Translations under genes and position numbers: made by a program
Notes under the pieces: model-generated
The model's input: only the letters and a program-made list of their open reading frames with translations
Database searches by the model: none
What the model was told of the DNA's origin: nothing
Shown here: piece after piece, positions 16,976 through 26,876 of the stretch
Layout of the letters: every line of letters begins with the position of its first letter
Numbering within the stretch: position 1 is the stretch's first letter
DNA from: Rhodospirillaceae bacterium
GTDB lineage: Bacteria; Pseudomonadota; Alphaproteobacteria; GCA-2721365
NCBI GenBank assembly: GCA_002721365.1
Contig: PBKC01000086.1
Coordinates: forward strand, 1-46,844
Length of the DNA: 46,844 nt
Direction of reading: 5' to 3'

Positions 16976-17942
16976 CGGATTCCGCGCCGTCCGGCGGCTG
17001 GCTGAAGAAGGCGTCGTGAAGGGCACTGGTAACGGCGATCAGCTCGCTCTGAATCCAGTCGTTGGTTTCATGCAGGCCGCGGGCGACGACGTCTTCGATC
17101 GTTTCCCGCGTCAGCCACTGGTCGAGGAACTGCAGGCGCTTCACCGCTTCTTCGCCCACTGCCAGGCCGAATCTGAACCGCAGCTTGGTCAGCGTCGCCG
17201 TCGCATCTGCGACGGCGGCACTGACGGAGCGCGGAAAGTCGCCGTTGAACAGCAGGAAGCTCGAAACCCGTGTCGGCGACATGCCGCTCGGATTGATTCG
17301 GCGGAAGGCATGGTACGCCGCGGCCGAGCGCAGGACGGCGTTCCACTGGCTGACGTCGAGCGGCGAACCGACATAATCCGGTGACGGCAGAAGCAGGTGG
17401 TACTTCACGTCGACGAGGCGGGTCATCTGGTCCGCGCGCTCGATCAGCTTGCCGAGCTGATAGAAGTACCAGCCGGAGTCACGGTAATAGGTCCCCTCGG
17501 TGATTCCGGTGTGGGTCTGGCACGCTTCCTTGATAAAGGCGCAGAGCCGGTTCAGGTTGGGCTCGGCGATCGCGTTCTTGGTCAGGCCCCGAAGCTCCGA
17601 ATAGAACATGTTGAGCTGCGTCCACATCTCTGTGGAAATCAGGGGGCGTAGCGCTCGCGCATTCTCCCGTGCCATGCGGATGGTGGCGACGATCGAGCCG
17701 GGGTTCTCGGTATCGAGAACGTAGAAATGCAGGACGGTCTCGGCGTTCAGCGCGCGGCCGGTCTCGGCGAAACGCTCTTCGTCCGCGTAAAGCTTGACGA
17801 TGGTTTCCCAGTTCTGGCTGCCCTGCCCGTCGCGCGAGAAGGTCTCGTTGACGTCGAGGATGCGGGCCAGGTTTTCGGCGCGCTCCATCTGGCGCGCCAT
17901 CCAGAACAAAGCCTCGGCGTGGCGGGCGAGAAGGTCAGCCAA
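16959..17942 (-). CDS. Alpha-E domain protein (DUF403)
   Basis: 327 residues, all-helical. The N-terminus LLARHAEALFWMARQMERAENLARILDV is the family hallmark, and the conserved YRDSGWYFYQLGKLIERADQMTRLVDVKYH is central. Alpha-E proteins are repeatedly linked to circularly permuted ATP-grasp and transglutaminase genes; their role is unknown and possibly to hold a peptide or partner enzyme. The start appears to be TTG 17942, inside the end of the ATP-grasp gene (8-bp overlap); no ATG gives the conserved N-terminus. Last gene of the minus-strand cluster. Confidence 0.92.
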   Translation of the reverse strand: MADLLARHAEALFWMARQMERAENLARILDVNETFSRDGQGSQNWETIVKLYADEERFAETGRALNAETVLHFYVLDTENPGSIVATIRMARENARALRPLISTEMWTQLNMFYSELRGLTKNAIAEPNLNRLCAFIKEACQTHTGITEGTYYRDSGWYFYQLGKLIERADQMTRLVDVKYHLLLPSPDYVGSPLDVSQWNAVLRSAAAYHAFRRINPSGMSPTRVSSFLLFNGDFPRSVSAAVADATATLTKLRFRFGLAVGEEAVKRLQFLDQWLTRETIEDVVARGLHETNDWIQSELIAVTSALHDAFFSQPPDGAESATPTA

Positions 17943-19386
17943 GGACCCAGGTATCCTTCGAACCGCCGCCTTGCGACGAGTTGACGATCATCGACCCGCG
18001 TTTCAGCGCGACCCGCGACAGCCCCCCCGGCAGGACCCAGGTTTCCCGGCCGGTGACGGCGAAGGGGCGTAGATCGACATGACGCGGTTCCACGCCCCGT
18101 GCCACCAGGGTGGGACTGACCGACAGGCGCACCATCGGCTGGCTGATGTAGTTGGTGGGATCGGCCTTCAGCCGGTCCCGGCACACCTTGAGTTCCGCCT
18201 TGGACGCACGCGGTCCGATGGTGATGCCGTACCCGCCCGACTCGCCGACCGGCTTCACAACGAGTTCGCTCAAATGATCGAGCGTGTAACGGAGGCCGTC
18301 GGTTTCCCGGCAAAGATGGGTGTCGACGTTGGGCAGGATCGCGTCCTCGCCCAGGAAATACTGAATGACACGCGGCATATAGGCGTAGACCGCCTTGTCG
18401 TCGGCGAAGCCGGTGCCGACGCCGTTGGCGATGGCGACGTTCCCCTTGCGATAGGCGCGCATCAGCCCTTTGGCGCCCAGCACGCTATCGGGTTGAAACA
18501 CTTCCGGGTCGAGGAATTCGTCGTTGATGCGACGGTAGATCACGTGGCCCGGCGACAGCCCGCCGATCGTCTTCATGTACACCCGGTCGTCCTCGACGAC
18601 GAGGTCGCGGCCTTCGACCAGCGGTACGCCCATCTCGCGGGCGAGGAAAATGTGCTCGAAGTAGGCGGAGTTGTAGACGCCGGGTGTCAGCAGGACGACC
18701 TGTGGGTCGGTCACCTCGGGCGGCGCCATCTCCGCCAGTGCTTCGCCCAGCCTTTGGCCGTAGTTGGAAACCGGGCGCACGGCGGCACTGTGCATGAGGT
18801 CGGGGAACGCCCGCTGCATGAGGTGCCGGTTCTCGACCACGTAGGACACGCCGGAAGGGGCGCGGGCATTGTCTTCCAGGACCCGAAAGACGCCTTCGTC
18901 GTCCCGGACCAGATCGATCCCGCAGACATGGCAATAGTTGCGGAAAGGCACGTCGATGCCCTGCATTTCAGGGCGGAAATGCTTGCTGCCAAGGATCAGC
19001 TCGGCCGGGATGACGCCGTCCTTGATGATCTTCTGATCGTGATAGACGTCCCAGATCAGGGCGTTCAGCGCGGCGACCCGCTGCACCACCCCGCGCTCGA
19101 CGACGTCCCACTCGGCCGCGGACAGCACACGCGGAATGACGTCGAACGGCAGGATGCGGTCGATCTGATCCTTCTCCGTATAGACGGTGAAGGTGATGCC
19201 GAGATTGTAGAGCTCGCGCTCCGCATACTGGGCGCGGCGTTTCAGATCCCTGATCGTGAAGCGGTCAAGCCGTTCGACCAATGCCTCGCGGCCAGGCGCC
19301 GGACCCGGGCCGTGACCGAACATCTCGCAGAAAAAACCGCCCGGATCGTACTTGGCGAGCAGCCCCGCCAAATCGGCAGTCGTCAT
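17935..19386 (-). CDS. Circularly permuted ATP-grasp protein (DUF404/DUF407)
   Basis: 483 residues. Family signs in order: RDLKRRAQYAERELYNLGITFTVYTE, RILPFDVIPRVLSAAEW, FRVLEDNARAPSGVSYVVENR, LTPGVYNSAYFEHIFLAREMGVPLVEGRDLVV, VIYRRINDEFLDPEVF, GNVAIANGVGTG, and the C-terminal ETWVLPGGLSRVA...GGGSKDTWVL. ATP-grasp enzymes join a carboxylate to an amine through acyl phosphate, so an amide or peptide ligase is expected; the substrate is unknown. ATG 19386 has GGAGG upstream. It overlaps the alpha-E gene by 8 bp. Confidence 0.93.
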   Translation of the reverse strand: MTTADLAGLLAKYDPGGFFCEMFGHGPGPAPGREALVERLDRFTIRDLKRRAQYAERELYNLGITFTVYTEKDQIDRILPFDVIPRVLSAAEWDVVERGVVQRVAALNALIWDVYHDQKIIKDGVIPAELILGSKHFRPEMQGIDVPFRNYCHVCGIDLVRDDEGVFRVLEDNARAPSGVSYVVENRHLMQRAFPDLMHSAAVRPVSNYGQRLGEALAEMAPPEVTDPQVVLLTPGVYNSAYFEHIFLAREMGVPLVEGRDLVVEDDRVYMKTIGGLSPGHVIYRRINDEFLDPEVFQPDSVLGAKGLMRAYRKGNVAIANGVGTGFADDKAVYAYMPRVIQYFLGEDAILPNVDTHLCRETDGLRYTLDHLSELVVKPVGESGGYGITIGPRASKAELKVCRDRLKADPTNYISQPMVRLSVSPTLVARGVEPRHVDLRPFAVTGRETWVLPGGLSRVALKRGSMIVNSSQGGGSKDTWVLG

Positions 19387-19412
19387 AGGCCTCCGAACCT
19401 CGCAGGGGCACT

Positions 19413-19446
19413 TACGGCTAACCTGTTGAAGTCTAACACAGCCGTA
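19413..19446. promoter_or_regulatory. Inverted repeat TACGGCT/AGCCGTA upstream of the ATP-grasp gene
   Basis: Perfect 7-bp arms at 19413-19419 and 19440-19446 with a 20-base spacer, in the 81-bp gap between the transglutaminase stop and the ATP-grasp start. It could be an operator or an intercistronic hairpin; the evidence is only the symmetry and the position. Confidence 0.3.
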
Positions 19447-19467
19447 TGGCCGATGCGAAGCGGCGGT

Positions 19468-20370
19468 TCAGCTTGCCTCCGCTCGCTCCAGGGACTCGGC
19501 AGGGATGACGTCGACGCCCACCTTCATGGTATGCGCCCCGCCACCCAGGATGACGCCGTTCACCGGGCTGACGTCGCCGTAGTCGCGGCCCCAGGCGAAG
19601 GCGACATGCTCTTCGCCCGGAATCATGTCGTTGGTGGGATCGAGATCGAGCCAGCCGAAATCGGGTATCCAGACCGAGACCCAGGCGTGCGAGGCGTCCA
19701 CCCCCATCAGCTTTTCCGTGCCTGCCGGAGGCTTGGTCATCAGATAGCCGCTGACATAGCGTGCCGACAGGCCGAGGCTTCTCAGGCAGGCGATCTGCAG
19801 ATGCGCGAAGTCCTGACACACGCCATGGCGGTTGGCGAACACCTCGTCCACCGGGGTCGAGACCTCGGTCGCCGAATCGTCGAACTTGAAGTCGTGGAAA
19901 ATCCGTGACGTGAGCTCGACCGCCGCCTCGGCCAACGGCCGGCCGACGGGGAACGACTCGCGTGCGTATTCTCCAACCGCGGGTCCCGCCAGCGTGTGGG
20001 GTGAATCGAAGGCGAACTGAAAGCGCTCCAACCCCTCGGATGTCGTGTCGGCCGCCATTCTGGCGTAGACCGCGTCCCACGGGACGACATGCGTCTTCGG
20101 GTCGGGACGTGGCGGCGCCGTCACTTCCATCACGCTGCGGGCATGGATCTCCAGCTGGTCGTGGGGCTCCTGGATAGTCATGAAGGTGACCGGATTGCCG
20201 AAATAGTCCCGGTCGCTCAGGCTGATCCCCGGCGTCGGAACGACCATCACCGCATGGCGGTGGCAGTGCTGGTTCGGCATCCGACGCGGCGCGAGATGCA
20301 GCACGTGATGCGAGATCGCCACCGGCTGGCCGTACTCGTAGTCGGTGCGATGACTGACGGTGAAGATCAT
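19468..20370 (-). CDS. Transglutaminase-like protease/amidase
   Basis: 300 residues. The N-terminal bacterial transglutaminase-like region (FTVSHRTDYEYGQPVAISHHVLHLAPR) leads to the papain-like core with Cys185 in NRHGVCQDFAHLQIACLRSLG, His228 in DASHAWVSVW and Asp244 in LDLDPTND. The triad is complete, so it should be an active thiol enzyme that cleaves or exchanges an amide bond. It overlaps the preceding ATP-grasp/alpha-E gene by 4 bp (ATGA at 20367-20370); the open frame upstream of ATG 20370 is a shadow. No signal peptide, so probably cytoplasmic. Confidence 0.94.
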   Translation of the reverse strand: MIFTVSHRTDYEYGQPVAISHHVLHLAPRRMPNQHCHRHAVMVVPTPGISLSDRDYFGNPVTFMTIQEPHDQLEIHARSVMEVTAPPRPDPKTHVVPWDAVYARMAADTTSEGLERFQFAFDSPHTLAGPAVGEYARESFPVGRPLAEAAVELTSRIFHDFKFDDSATEVSTPVDEVFANRHGVCQDFAHLQIACLRSLGLSARYVSGYLMTKPPAGTEKLMGVDASHAWVSVWIPDFGWLDLDPTNDMIPGEEHVAFAWGRDYGDVSPVNGVILGGGAHTMKVGVDVIPAESLERAEAS

Positions 20371-22946
20371 AGCGACAGCCCCCGTCGGTAGAGGTCGTCC
20401 AGATCCGAATTGCCGACATGACTGAAATAGGCGCTGGCGATCGAGTCCGACAAGAGCGGCATGTCGGCGGCGAGCCGCGACAGCAGCTCGTCGAGATCGG
20501 TTCGCCGGCCGTGCTCGTCGGCCTTGCAGAGGGCACGGAAATCCGCCAGCCGCAGGGCGGCCTGGGTGGCGGTCACCACCCGGCGATGGCCGGTCAGGAT
20601 CGGCTGGTCGTCCTCGCGCGGCAAAGCCGCGATGTGCTCGGCGATGGCGGTGATCTGGAAGCCGACCGAACGGGGGTTGGTTTCGTCGATCAGCAGCAGA
20701 TCGAGCACCGCCGCGAGCTGCGGCGTCGAGAAATAGCGCGAACGGTAGGTCATGAAGCTGTCCGCGAGCTCCAGGATCAGCTCCAAACGACCGTCGGCCT
20801 CGGGATCGCCTTCGGCGAGCAGGATGCGGATCAGCTCGATCGTGTGCCCGGCACGTTCCAGTCGCCGGCCGAGATCGAGAACGCGCCAGCCCATGTTGCG
20901 CGTCATGTTCTCCATTTCCATGCCGCTGAACGCGCTGAGCGTGCGGAGCGAATCGTTCAGCAGCTCCAGCGTCGCGGCGACGTCGAGCACCGCCGGGGGC
21001 TGTTCCCATGCGCGGTCGAGTTGGAAGCGGTTGAGGGTCCGCCAAGCATCGAGTGACAGGCGGTCGCGCACCAATGACGCTGTCCGCTGCAGGTGGTCGA
21101 GATTGCTGCGCAGGCTGAAAAACGCCTGACGGTCGTAGAGCCAGTGGGTGAGCTGCTGCTCCATCGATGCGACATCGACCTCATGCGGCGCGTCGTCGTG
21201 TTCGCCGTTTCCTTCCTCCGACAGCATACGGAGGATACGGTCGAGCGCCGACCAGCTGTCGCCGGGCATGACGTCTTCCGCCAGACGCGTGGCGACGCCG
21301 CGAAGAAGGCGCAAGGTCCCTTCTGCGCGTTCGGCATAACGCCCGAGCCAGAACAGGTTGTCGGCGGCCCGGCTCGGCAGGGCGGTGCCGCTTCGCCTCA
21401 ACTGGACGGCCTGATCGCCCGACCTCAGCATGCTGAAGGTGCTGACCGGGCCGCTGGAAAGGACCCAGGTGTCCTTGCTGCCGTCACCGCGCTGCATGGA
21501 GACGGCGCGGGCGTCGTCCGACGAGGAAACGCGGGTCAGCCCGCCCGGCATGACGACATAGCCATTCGGTCCGGCGGCGACATACATCCGCAGCGCCATG
21601 GGCGCAGGCTGCAGTCCGCCGTCACGCCAAACCGGCGCCGTCGACAGTGCCACCAGTTCCTGCCCGATATAGTCGTAGCCGCGTACGGCCATGCGTGCGG
21701 CGAGCGCCGCACGCTCCTTGGCGCTCATATCGGCACCGATCATCGATTCGTCCGGCGATGCCAGCATCGACCGGTTCTGGAACGTCGGGTTAATCACCAG
21801 CGAATCGAGGTTATCGAGGACATAGGCGCGCGCGTCCTCTTGCCCGCACCACCACGTGGCGATGCAGGGGATGTGCAGATCCTCGCCCAGAATCTCCCGG
21901 CAGAGATTGGGCAGGAAACCCATCAGCGCCTCGTTTTCGACCAGCCCGCTTCCCAGGGCGTTGGCGATGACGACGTTGCCCGCCTTCACCGCCCGGACCA
22001 GACCGGCCACGCCGACCAGCGAATCGGCTCGGAGCTCCAGTGGATCGCAGAACTCGGAATCGAGGCGTCGCAGGATGAGGTCGACCGGTTTCAGGCCGTC
22101 GAGCGTCTTCAGGAACACATGATCGTCGCGAACCGTGAGGTCGGCACCTTCGACGAGGGTGAAACCCAGATAGCGGGCGAGATAGGCGTGCTCGAAATAG
22201 GTTTCGTTGAACGGTCCCGGCGTCAGCAGCACCGCCCGCGGCTCGTCGCGCTCGGGCAGGGCCAGCAGTGCGTCGCGGAATGACCGGAAGAACGAGGCCA
22301 GACGCTCCACCCGGCAGTCGCGGAACAGCTCCGGCAAGCTCCGGGAGAGGATGATTCGGTTCTCCAGCGCATATCCCGCCCCGGAGGGCGCTTGAGCCCG
22401 ATCGTTCAGCACCCACCAGCGGCCGTCCGGTGCCCGCGCCAAGTCGGCGGCATAGATGTGCAGATAGGTGCCGTCCGGGACTTCCATCCCATGGCAGGCA
22501 CGCAGGAACTGAGGATTTCCCAGCACCAGAGCCGCCGGCAGCTTGCCTTCGGTCAACAGCCGCTGAGGCCCATAGAGATCCGCGAGGATACGGTTCAGCA
22601 GCGTGGCCCGCTGAATGAGGCCCGCTTCGAGAAAGTCGCGTTCCTCCTGGGAGATCAGGAGTGGAACGGCATCGAGTTCCCACGGGCGCGCCATTCCCCG
22701 TGGGTCGCCGTAAACGTTGTACGTGATGCCGTTTTCATGGATCAGCCGCTGCGCGGTGTCCCACCGCCGGGTGAGTTCGGCTTCGGCGAGGCTCTCCAGC
22801 CCGGTCAGGAATCGGCGCCAATGCGGACGGATCGAGCCGTCCGCGGCCATCATCTCGTCATAGACCCCCGGCGTGGGCGTATACCCACGGGTCAAGGCGC
22901 TGAGCGAAAGGTTCGACGAGGGTGTTGCGGGCGTCACGGTGCGCAC
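20367..22946 (-). CDS. Fused circularly permuted ATP-grasp / alpha-E protein
   Basis: 859 residues. Residues about 1-520 form a second ATP-grasp module (DTAQRLIHENGITYNVYGDP, WVLNDRAQAPSGAGYALENR, LTPGPFNETYFEHAYLARYLGFTLVEG, VVIANALGSGLVENEA, GYVVMPGGLTRV, GDGSKDTWVLSSGPV). Residues about 530-859 form an alpha-E domain beginning SRAADNLFWLGRYAERAEGTLRLLRG. This is the fused version of the two separate genes downstream. The start is taken as GTG 22946; a stop precedes it in frame, a second GTG lies three codons in, and no clear Shine-Dalgarno is seen, so the exact N-terminus is uncertain. It overlaps the small transglutaminase gene by 4 bp. Confidence 0.92.
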   Translation of the reverse strand: MRTVTPATPSSNLSLSALTRGYTPTPGVYDEMMAADGSIRPHWRRFLTGLESLAEAELTRRWDTAQRLIHENGITYNVYGDPRGMARPWELDAVPLLISQEERDFLEAGLIQRATLLNRILADLYGPQRLLTEGKLPAALVLGNPQFLRACHGMEVPDGTYLHIYAADLARAPDGRWWVLNDRAQAPSGAGYALENRIILSRSLPELFRDCRVERLASFFRSFRDALLALPERDEPRAVLLTPGPFNETYFEHAYLARYLGFTLVEGADLTVRDDHVFLKTLDGLKPVDLILRRLDSEFCDPLELRADSLVGVAGLVRAVKAGNVVIANALGSGLVENEALMGFLPNLCREILGEDLHIPCIATWWCGQEDARAYVLDNLDSLVINPTFQNRSMLASPDESMIGADMSAKERAALAARMAVRGYDYIGQELVALSTAPVWRDGGLQPAPMALRMYVAAGPNGYVVMPGGLTRVSSSDDARAVSMQRGDGSKDTWVLSSGPVSTFSMLRSGDQAVQLRRSGTALPSRAADNLFWLGRYAERAEGTLRLLRGVATRLAEDVMPGDSWSALDRILRMLSEEGNGEHDDAPHEVDVASMEQQLTHWLYDRQAFFSLRSNLDHLQRTASLVRDRLSLDAWRTLNRFQLDRAWEQPPAVLDVAATLELLNDSLRTLSAFSGMEMENMTRNMGWRVLDLGRRLERAGHTIELIRILLAEGDPEADGRLELILELADSFMTYRSRYFSTPQLAAVLDLLLIDETNPRSVGFQITAIAEHIAALPREDDQPILTGHRRVVTATQAALRLADFRALCKADEHGRRTDLDELLSRLAADMPLLSDSIASAYFSHVGNSDLDDLYRRGLSL

Positions 22947-23089
22947 CCATCAAAAGGGAACGAACAGGTACACATGCTGGCACGGAGGCCTTACCGAAGC
23001 CTTTCGATGCGATGCCGCGCCGCGCCCGCATTTTAGATCACGGAACCTGCTGCCGCGCTAGAGCAACCTTGGCTCGGTCGCTCCCGCCC

Positions 23090-23114
23090 GATCCGCGATA
23101 AGTTATCGCCGATC
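23090..23114. promoter_or_regulatory. Palindrome GCGATAA-G-TTATCGC flanked by GATC on both sides
   Basis: The perfect core arms are 23095-23101 and 23103-23109, and the symmetry continues, with one mismatch, to GATC at 23090-23093 and 23111-23114. It lies in the 213-bp gap between the large transglutaminase gene and the ATP-grasp/alpha-E gene. The AT-containing core and lack of a T-tract favour a protein-binding operator over a terminator. Confidence 0.4.
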
Positions 23115-23159
23115 AGTGCGTTAGCGCCGCGCGCCACTCCCGTTCGGATACGGCTCGTC

Positions 23160-26100
23160 CTATGTCCGCCGCAGGTCGAGAGTCAGCGGGAATTCGGGGT
23201 TCGGCGCCTCCGGCGGCACGACGAGACGGCCGGGCGTGTGGCCGAAATCGTAGAAGCGCGCGCGGCGTCTGCTCTCCGCCTCATAGGCATTGACCGGGAA
23301 GGTGTCGAAAGCACGGCCGCCGGGATGGGAAACATGATAGGTGCAGCCGCCCATCGACCGCTGGCTCCACGAATCGACGATCTCGAACACCAAGGGGGCA
23401 TGCACGCCGATCGTGGGGTGAAGGCAAGCCGCCGGTTGCCACGCCCTGAAGCGGACGCCGGCCACGAACTCGCCCTTCAGCCCCGTCGCGCGCAGCGGCA
23501 GCCGATGTCCGTTGCACGTGACGACATGGCGGCCCTCGACCATACCGGACATGCGGACCTCGATTCGTTCCAGCGAGGAATCGACGTAACGGACCGTGCC
23601 GCCGATGGCGCCTTCCTCGCCCATGACATGCCAGGGTTCCAGCGCTTGCCGCAGCTCCATGGTCACGTCCTGATAGGTGACCTTGCCGTAGACGGGGAAA
23701 CGGAACTCGAAATGCGGGGCGAACCAGGCATCATCGAACGGATAGCCCGCCTCGCGCATCTCCGCGATGACGTCTCGGAAATCGGCCCAGACGAAATGCG
23801 GCAGCATGAAGCGGTCATGCAGGGTGGTGCCCCAGCGGACCAGCGGTCCGTGATAGGGCTCGCGCCAGAACCGGGCGATCAGAGCCCGGAGCAGAAGCTG
23901 CTGAGTGAGGCTCATCTGGGCATGAGGCGGCATTTCGAACGCCCGGAACTCGACCAGCCCCAGACGGCCCGTCGGCCCGTCCGGCGAATACAGCTTGTCG
24001 ATGCAGATCTCGCTCCGGTGGGTGTTGCCGGTGACGTCGATCAGCAGGTTGCGCAGCACCCGGTCGACCAGCCACGGCGGAGGGGACGCGCCGACACCGG
24101 GGTCCGGAATCTGGCGGAACGCGAGTTCCAGCTCATAGAGCGTGTCGTTGCGGGCTTCGTCGATCCGCGGCGCCTGGCTGGTCGGCCCGATAAAGAGGCC
24201 CGAGAACAGGAACGACAGCGACGGATGGTTCTGCCAATAAGCGATCAGGCTGCGCAGAAGGTCCGGACGACGCAGGAACGGACTGTCGCCCGGCGTCGGA
24301 CCGCCCACGACCACGTGGTTGCCGCCGCCCGTCCCCGAATGGCGGCCATCGAGCATGAATTTCTCGGTCCCCAGGCGGGCGAGATGCGCTTCCTCATAAA
24401 GCGCTTCCGTGTGCTCGACCATCTCGCCCCAGCTTCGCGCCGGGTGGATGTTCACCTCGATCACACCGGGGTCGGGCGTCACCTTGATTACGTTGAGCCG
24501 CGGGTCCTCCGGCGGACCGTAGCCCTCGATATGGACGGGGGTCCCGAGCTCGGACGCCGTGTCTTCGATGGCGGCGACCAGCTCCACATAGTCGTCCGCG
24601 GTCTCCAGCGGCGGCATGAACACGCAGAGACGTCCGTCGCGCGGCTCGATGCTGAGGGCGGTGCGGACCGTCATGTTGGCCGTGGAATCGCCGGCCGAGC
24701 CCGGCGCCGTCTGATCGTTCATGAACTGCGGCCGTGGGGCGTCCACCGGCGGTCGGGCACCCGCAAGGTACGGCTGGCGGCGCGGAGATGCCGCCGGCAG
24801 CGGAGCGCGCTCCTCGAACGGATCGGCCGGGTAGACATGGGGATAGGCCGCAGGCGGCAGCCACGGCAGCGACCCGAGCGGCAGCCGATAGCCTAGGGGC
24901 GAGTCCCCCGGCGACAGCACGACGCGGCCGCGCCGGCTGCTCCAGCGTTCGCTGATCCACTTCCGCCCGTCGCGGGCGTTCCAGCGCTGCAGCGGCAAGG
25001 CATAGCCGACGGGGGTATCCAGGCCGCGCTGGAAGACGCGGGCGAGGCGCGTCCGTTCCTCGGCGTCGGACAGCTTCGAATCGAGCGGGTCCACATTCTC
25101 CGGCAGCAGGCTTTCGCGGGCGAGGAAATGCCAGGGGTCCTCATAGGCCGGCGCGACGAAGTTGGGGCTCACCTCCAGCCGTTCGGCCAGGCCGGCGGCG
25201 AACTGCCGGGCCTGGTCCAGTGTCGGCCGGTATTCCTGACTTTCCCGGGCGATCAGATCGGTATTGCGCCAAAGCGGCCGGCCGTCCCCCCGCCAATAGA
25301 GCGCGAAAGCCCAGCGCGGCAAGGTTTCACCCGGATACCATTTCCCCTGTCCGTAATGCAGCACGCCCTCCGGCGCGAAGCGCTGGCGAAGGCGTTTGAT
25401 CAGGTCGTCCGCGCGCTGCCGCTTCGTGGGTCCGATCGCATCGGTGTTCCATTCCGGCGCATCGACGTCGTCGACCCCGACGAAGGTGGGCTCGCCCCCC
25501 ATGGTCAGCCTGACGTCGCCGGCCGTGAGCTGCTGGTCGATCGCATGGCCCAGCGCTTCGATCTCCGCCCACTGGTCGTCGCTGTAGGGCTTGGTCACGC
25601 GGGGCGTTTCCAGGACCCGCTCGACCGACATGGCGAAGGAGAACCCGACCTCCGCTTCGTCGACGGTGCCGGTGATCGGCGCCGCGCTCTGCGGATCGGG
25701 TGAACAGGCCAGCGGGATATGACCTTCGCCGGTCAGAAGACCCGAAGTGGGGTCGAGGCCCACCCAGCCGGCCCCGGGAAGATAGACCTCGGTCCATGCA
25801 TGGAGGTCAGTGAAATCCTCTGTCGCCCCTTGGGGGCCGTCCAAGGCCTTCACGTCCGGTTCGAGCTGGATCAGGTAGCCGGACACGAAGCGCGCTGCGA
25901 GGCCGAGGTTGCGGCAGATCTGGACCAGGAGCCAGGCGCTGTCGCGGCAGGAGCCGCTCTTCAGCGCCAACGTCTGCTCGCAAGGCTGGATCCCCGGCTC
26001 CATCCGGATCACATAGGCGACGTCGCCCTGGAGCCTTCGGTTGAGGTCGACCAGAAAATCGATTGTCGACGGGGCTTCACGAGCGACCGTCGACAGCCAC

Positions 26101-26486
26101 GCGGCGAGAAGCGGACCGACGGGCTCCGCCTCCAGATAGGGGGCGAGCTCCTTGCCCAGCACCGGATCGTAGGCGAAGGGTATCGTCTGGGCCGCCGGCT
26201 CCAGGAAGAAGTCGAACGGATTGATCACCGTCATCTCGGCAATCAGGTCGACTTCCACGGTGAAGGTGGTGATGGGCTCCGGCACCACGACCCGTGCCTG
26301 ATAGTTGGCTTGCGGGTCCTGCTGCCAGTTCAGGAAATGATCGGCGGGGGTGATGCGCAGGCTGTAGCTGAGGATCGGCGTCCGGCAATGCGGCGCCGGG
26401 CGCAGGCGGATGACCTGCGGCCCCAGCCGGACCCGCCTGTCATAGGTGTAGGAGGTGCGGTGGTTGAGAGCGACGTGAAGTGCCAT
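23160..26486 (-). CDS. Transglutaminase / DUF2126 (putative amidoligase) two-domain protein
   Basis: 1108 residues. Residues about 1-290 are a transglutaminase with its own N-terminal region ([23 protein letters not shown]) and a complete triad: Cys180 in [15 protein letters not shown], His229 in [12 protein letters not shown] and Asp245 in GLDPTSG. The rest, from about residue 330 ([14 protein letters not shown]), is DUF2126, named a putative amidoligase in Pfam, with [22 protein letters not shown] and a glutamine-synthetase-like stretch [19 protein letters not shown]. One polypeptide thus combines amide-bond making and breaking. ATG 26486 gives the conserved N-terminus although no strong Shine-Dalgarno precedes it. 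The cbpM stop is 58 bp upstream. Confidence 0.93.
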   Translation of the reverse strand: MALHVALNHRTSYTYDRRVRLGPQVIRLRPAPHCRTPILSYSLRITPADHFLNWQQDPQANYQARVVVPEPITTFTVEVDLIAEMTVINPFDFFLEPAAQTIPFAYDPVLGKELAPYLEAEPVGPLLAAWLSTVAREAPSTIDFLVDLNRRLQGDVAYVIRMEPGIQPCEQTLALKSGSCRDSAWLLVQICRNLGLAARFVSGYLIQLEPDVKALDGPQGATEDFTDLHAWTEVYLPGAGWVGLDPTSGLLTGEGHIPLACSPDPQSAAPITGTVDEAEVGFSFAMSVERVLETPRVTKPYSDDQWAEIEALGHAIDQQLTAGDVRLTMGGEPTFVGVDDVDAPEWNTDAIGPTKRQRADDLIKRLRQRFAPEGVLHYGQGKWYPGETLPRWAFALYWRGDGRPLWRNTDLIARESQEYRPTLDQARQFAAGLAERLEVSPNFVAPAYEDPWHFLARESLLPENVDPLDSKLSDAEERTRLARVFQRGLDTPVGYALPLQRWNARDGRKWISERWSSRRGRVVLSPGDSPLGYRLPLGSLPWLPPAAYPHVYPADPFEERAPLPAASPRRQPYLAGARPPVDAPRPQFMNDQTAPGSAGDSTANMTVRTALSIEPRDGRLCVFMPPLETADDYVELVAAIEDTASELGTPVHIEGYGPPEDPRLNVIKVTPDPGVIEVNIHPARSWGEMVEHTEALYEEAHLARLGTEKFMLDGRHSGTGGGNHVVVGGPTPGDSPFLRRPDLLRSLIAYWQNHPSLSFLFSGLFIGPTSQAPRIDEARNDTLYELELAFRQIPDPGVGASPPPWLVDRVLRNLLIDVTGNTHRSEICIDKLYSPDGPTGRLGLVEFRAFEMPPHAQMSLTQQLLLRALIARFWREPYHGPLVRWGTTLHDRFMLPHFVWADFRDVIAEMREAGYPFDDAWFAPHFEFRFPVYGKVTYQDVTMELRQALEPWHVMGEEGAIGGTVRYVDSSLERIEVRMSGMVEGRHVVTCNGHRLPLRATGLKGEFVAGVRFRAWQPAACLHPTIGVHAPLVFEIVDSWSQRSMGGCTYHVSHPGGRAFDTFPVNAYEAESRRRARFYDFGHTPGRLVVPPEAPNPEFPLTLDLRRT

Positions 26487-26544
26487 GGGGGCGACCGATC
26501 GAATGGATGGGCGGGAGGCGGCGGGGCGTCGCGATCGGCCCGCT

Positions 26545-26874
26545 TCAGTCGAGATGGCGGCGGACCAGCTCCGCCACGATCGGCGCGCGGGTCGCTTCCG
26601 GTTGCGCGGCGATCGCCTCGGCGACGACGCGCAACTCACGACGCAATCCGTAGACCTGATCCAGCAGCGACAGGATCACGGGCACGGCGCTCTCCTCGAT
26701 CGCCAAGCGGTGGCGGATGTCGCACAGGAGCTCGACCCGGGCGCAATCGACGTCGCTGAAATAGTATTGGGAGTCCTGCCGCTCCGGCATTACCCAGCGC
26801 ATTTCCACCCAGCGCAGCAACTCGGTCTCGGTGAGGACGTCGATCGAGGCGATGAGATCCGGCATCGTTCGCAT
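26545..26874 (-). CDS. cbpM: Chaperone modulator CbpM
   Basis: 109 residues, MerR-like small helical protein. The family segment [22 protein letters not shown] is followed by [23 protein letters not shown] and [19 protein letters not shown]. CbpM binds the J-domain of CbpA and blocks its action with DnaK. It starts at ATG 26874, 2 bp after the cbpA stop (a second ATG follows three codons in), as in other cbpAM operons. Confidence 0.9.
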   Translation of the reverse strand: MRTMPDLIASIDVLTETELLRWVEMRWVMPERQDSQYYFSDVDCARVELLCDIRHRLAIEESAVPVILSLLDQVYGLRRELRVVAEAIAAQPEATRAPIVAELVRRHLD

Positions 26875-26876
26875 CG

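Noticed and set aside
18079..19908. 609-residue + strand open frame
   Set aside because: Antisense shadow of the ATP-grasp and transglutaminase genes; no family resemblance.
23238..24896. 552-residue + strand open frame
   Set aside because: Antisense to the conserved DUF2126 gene; Arg/Asp/Gly-rich shadow composition.
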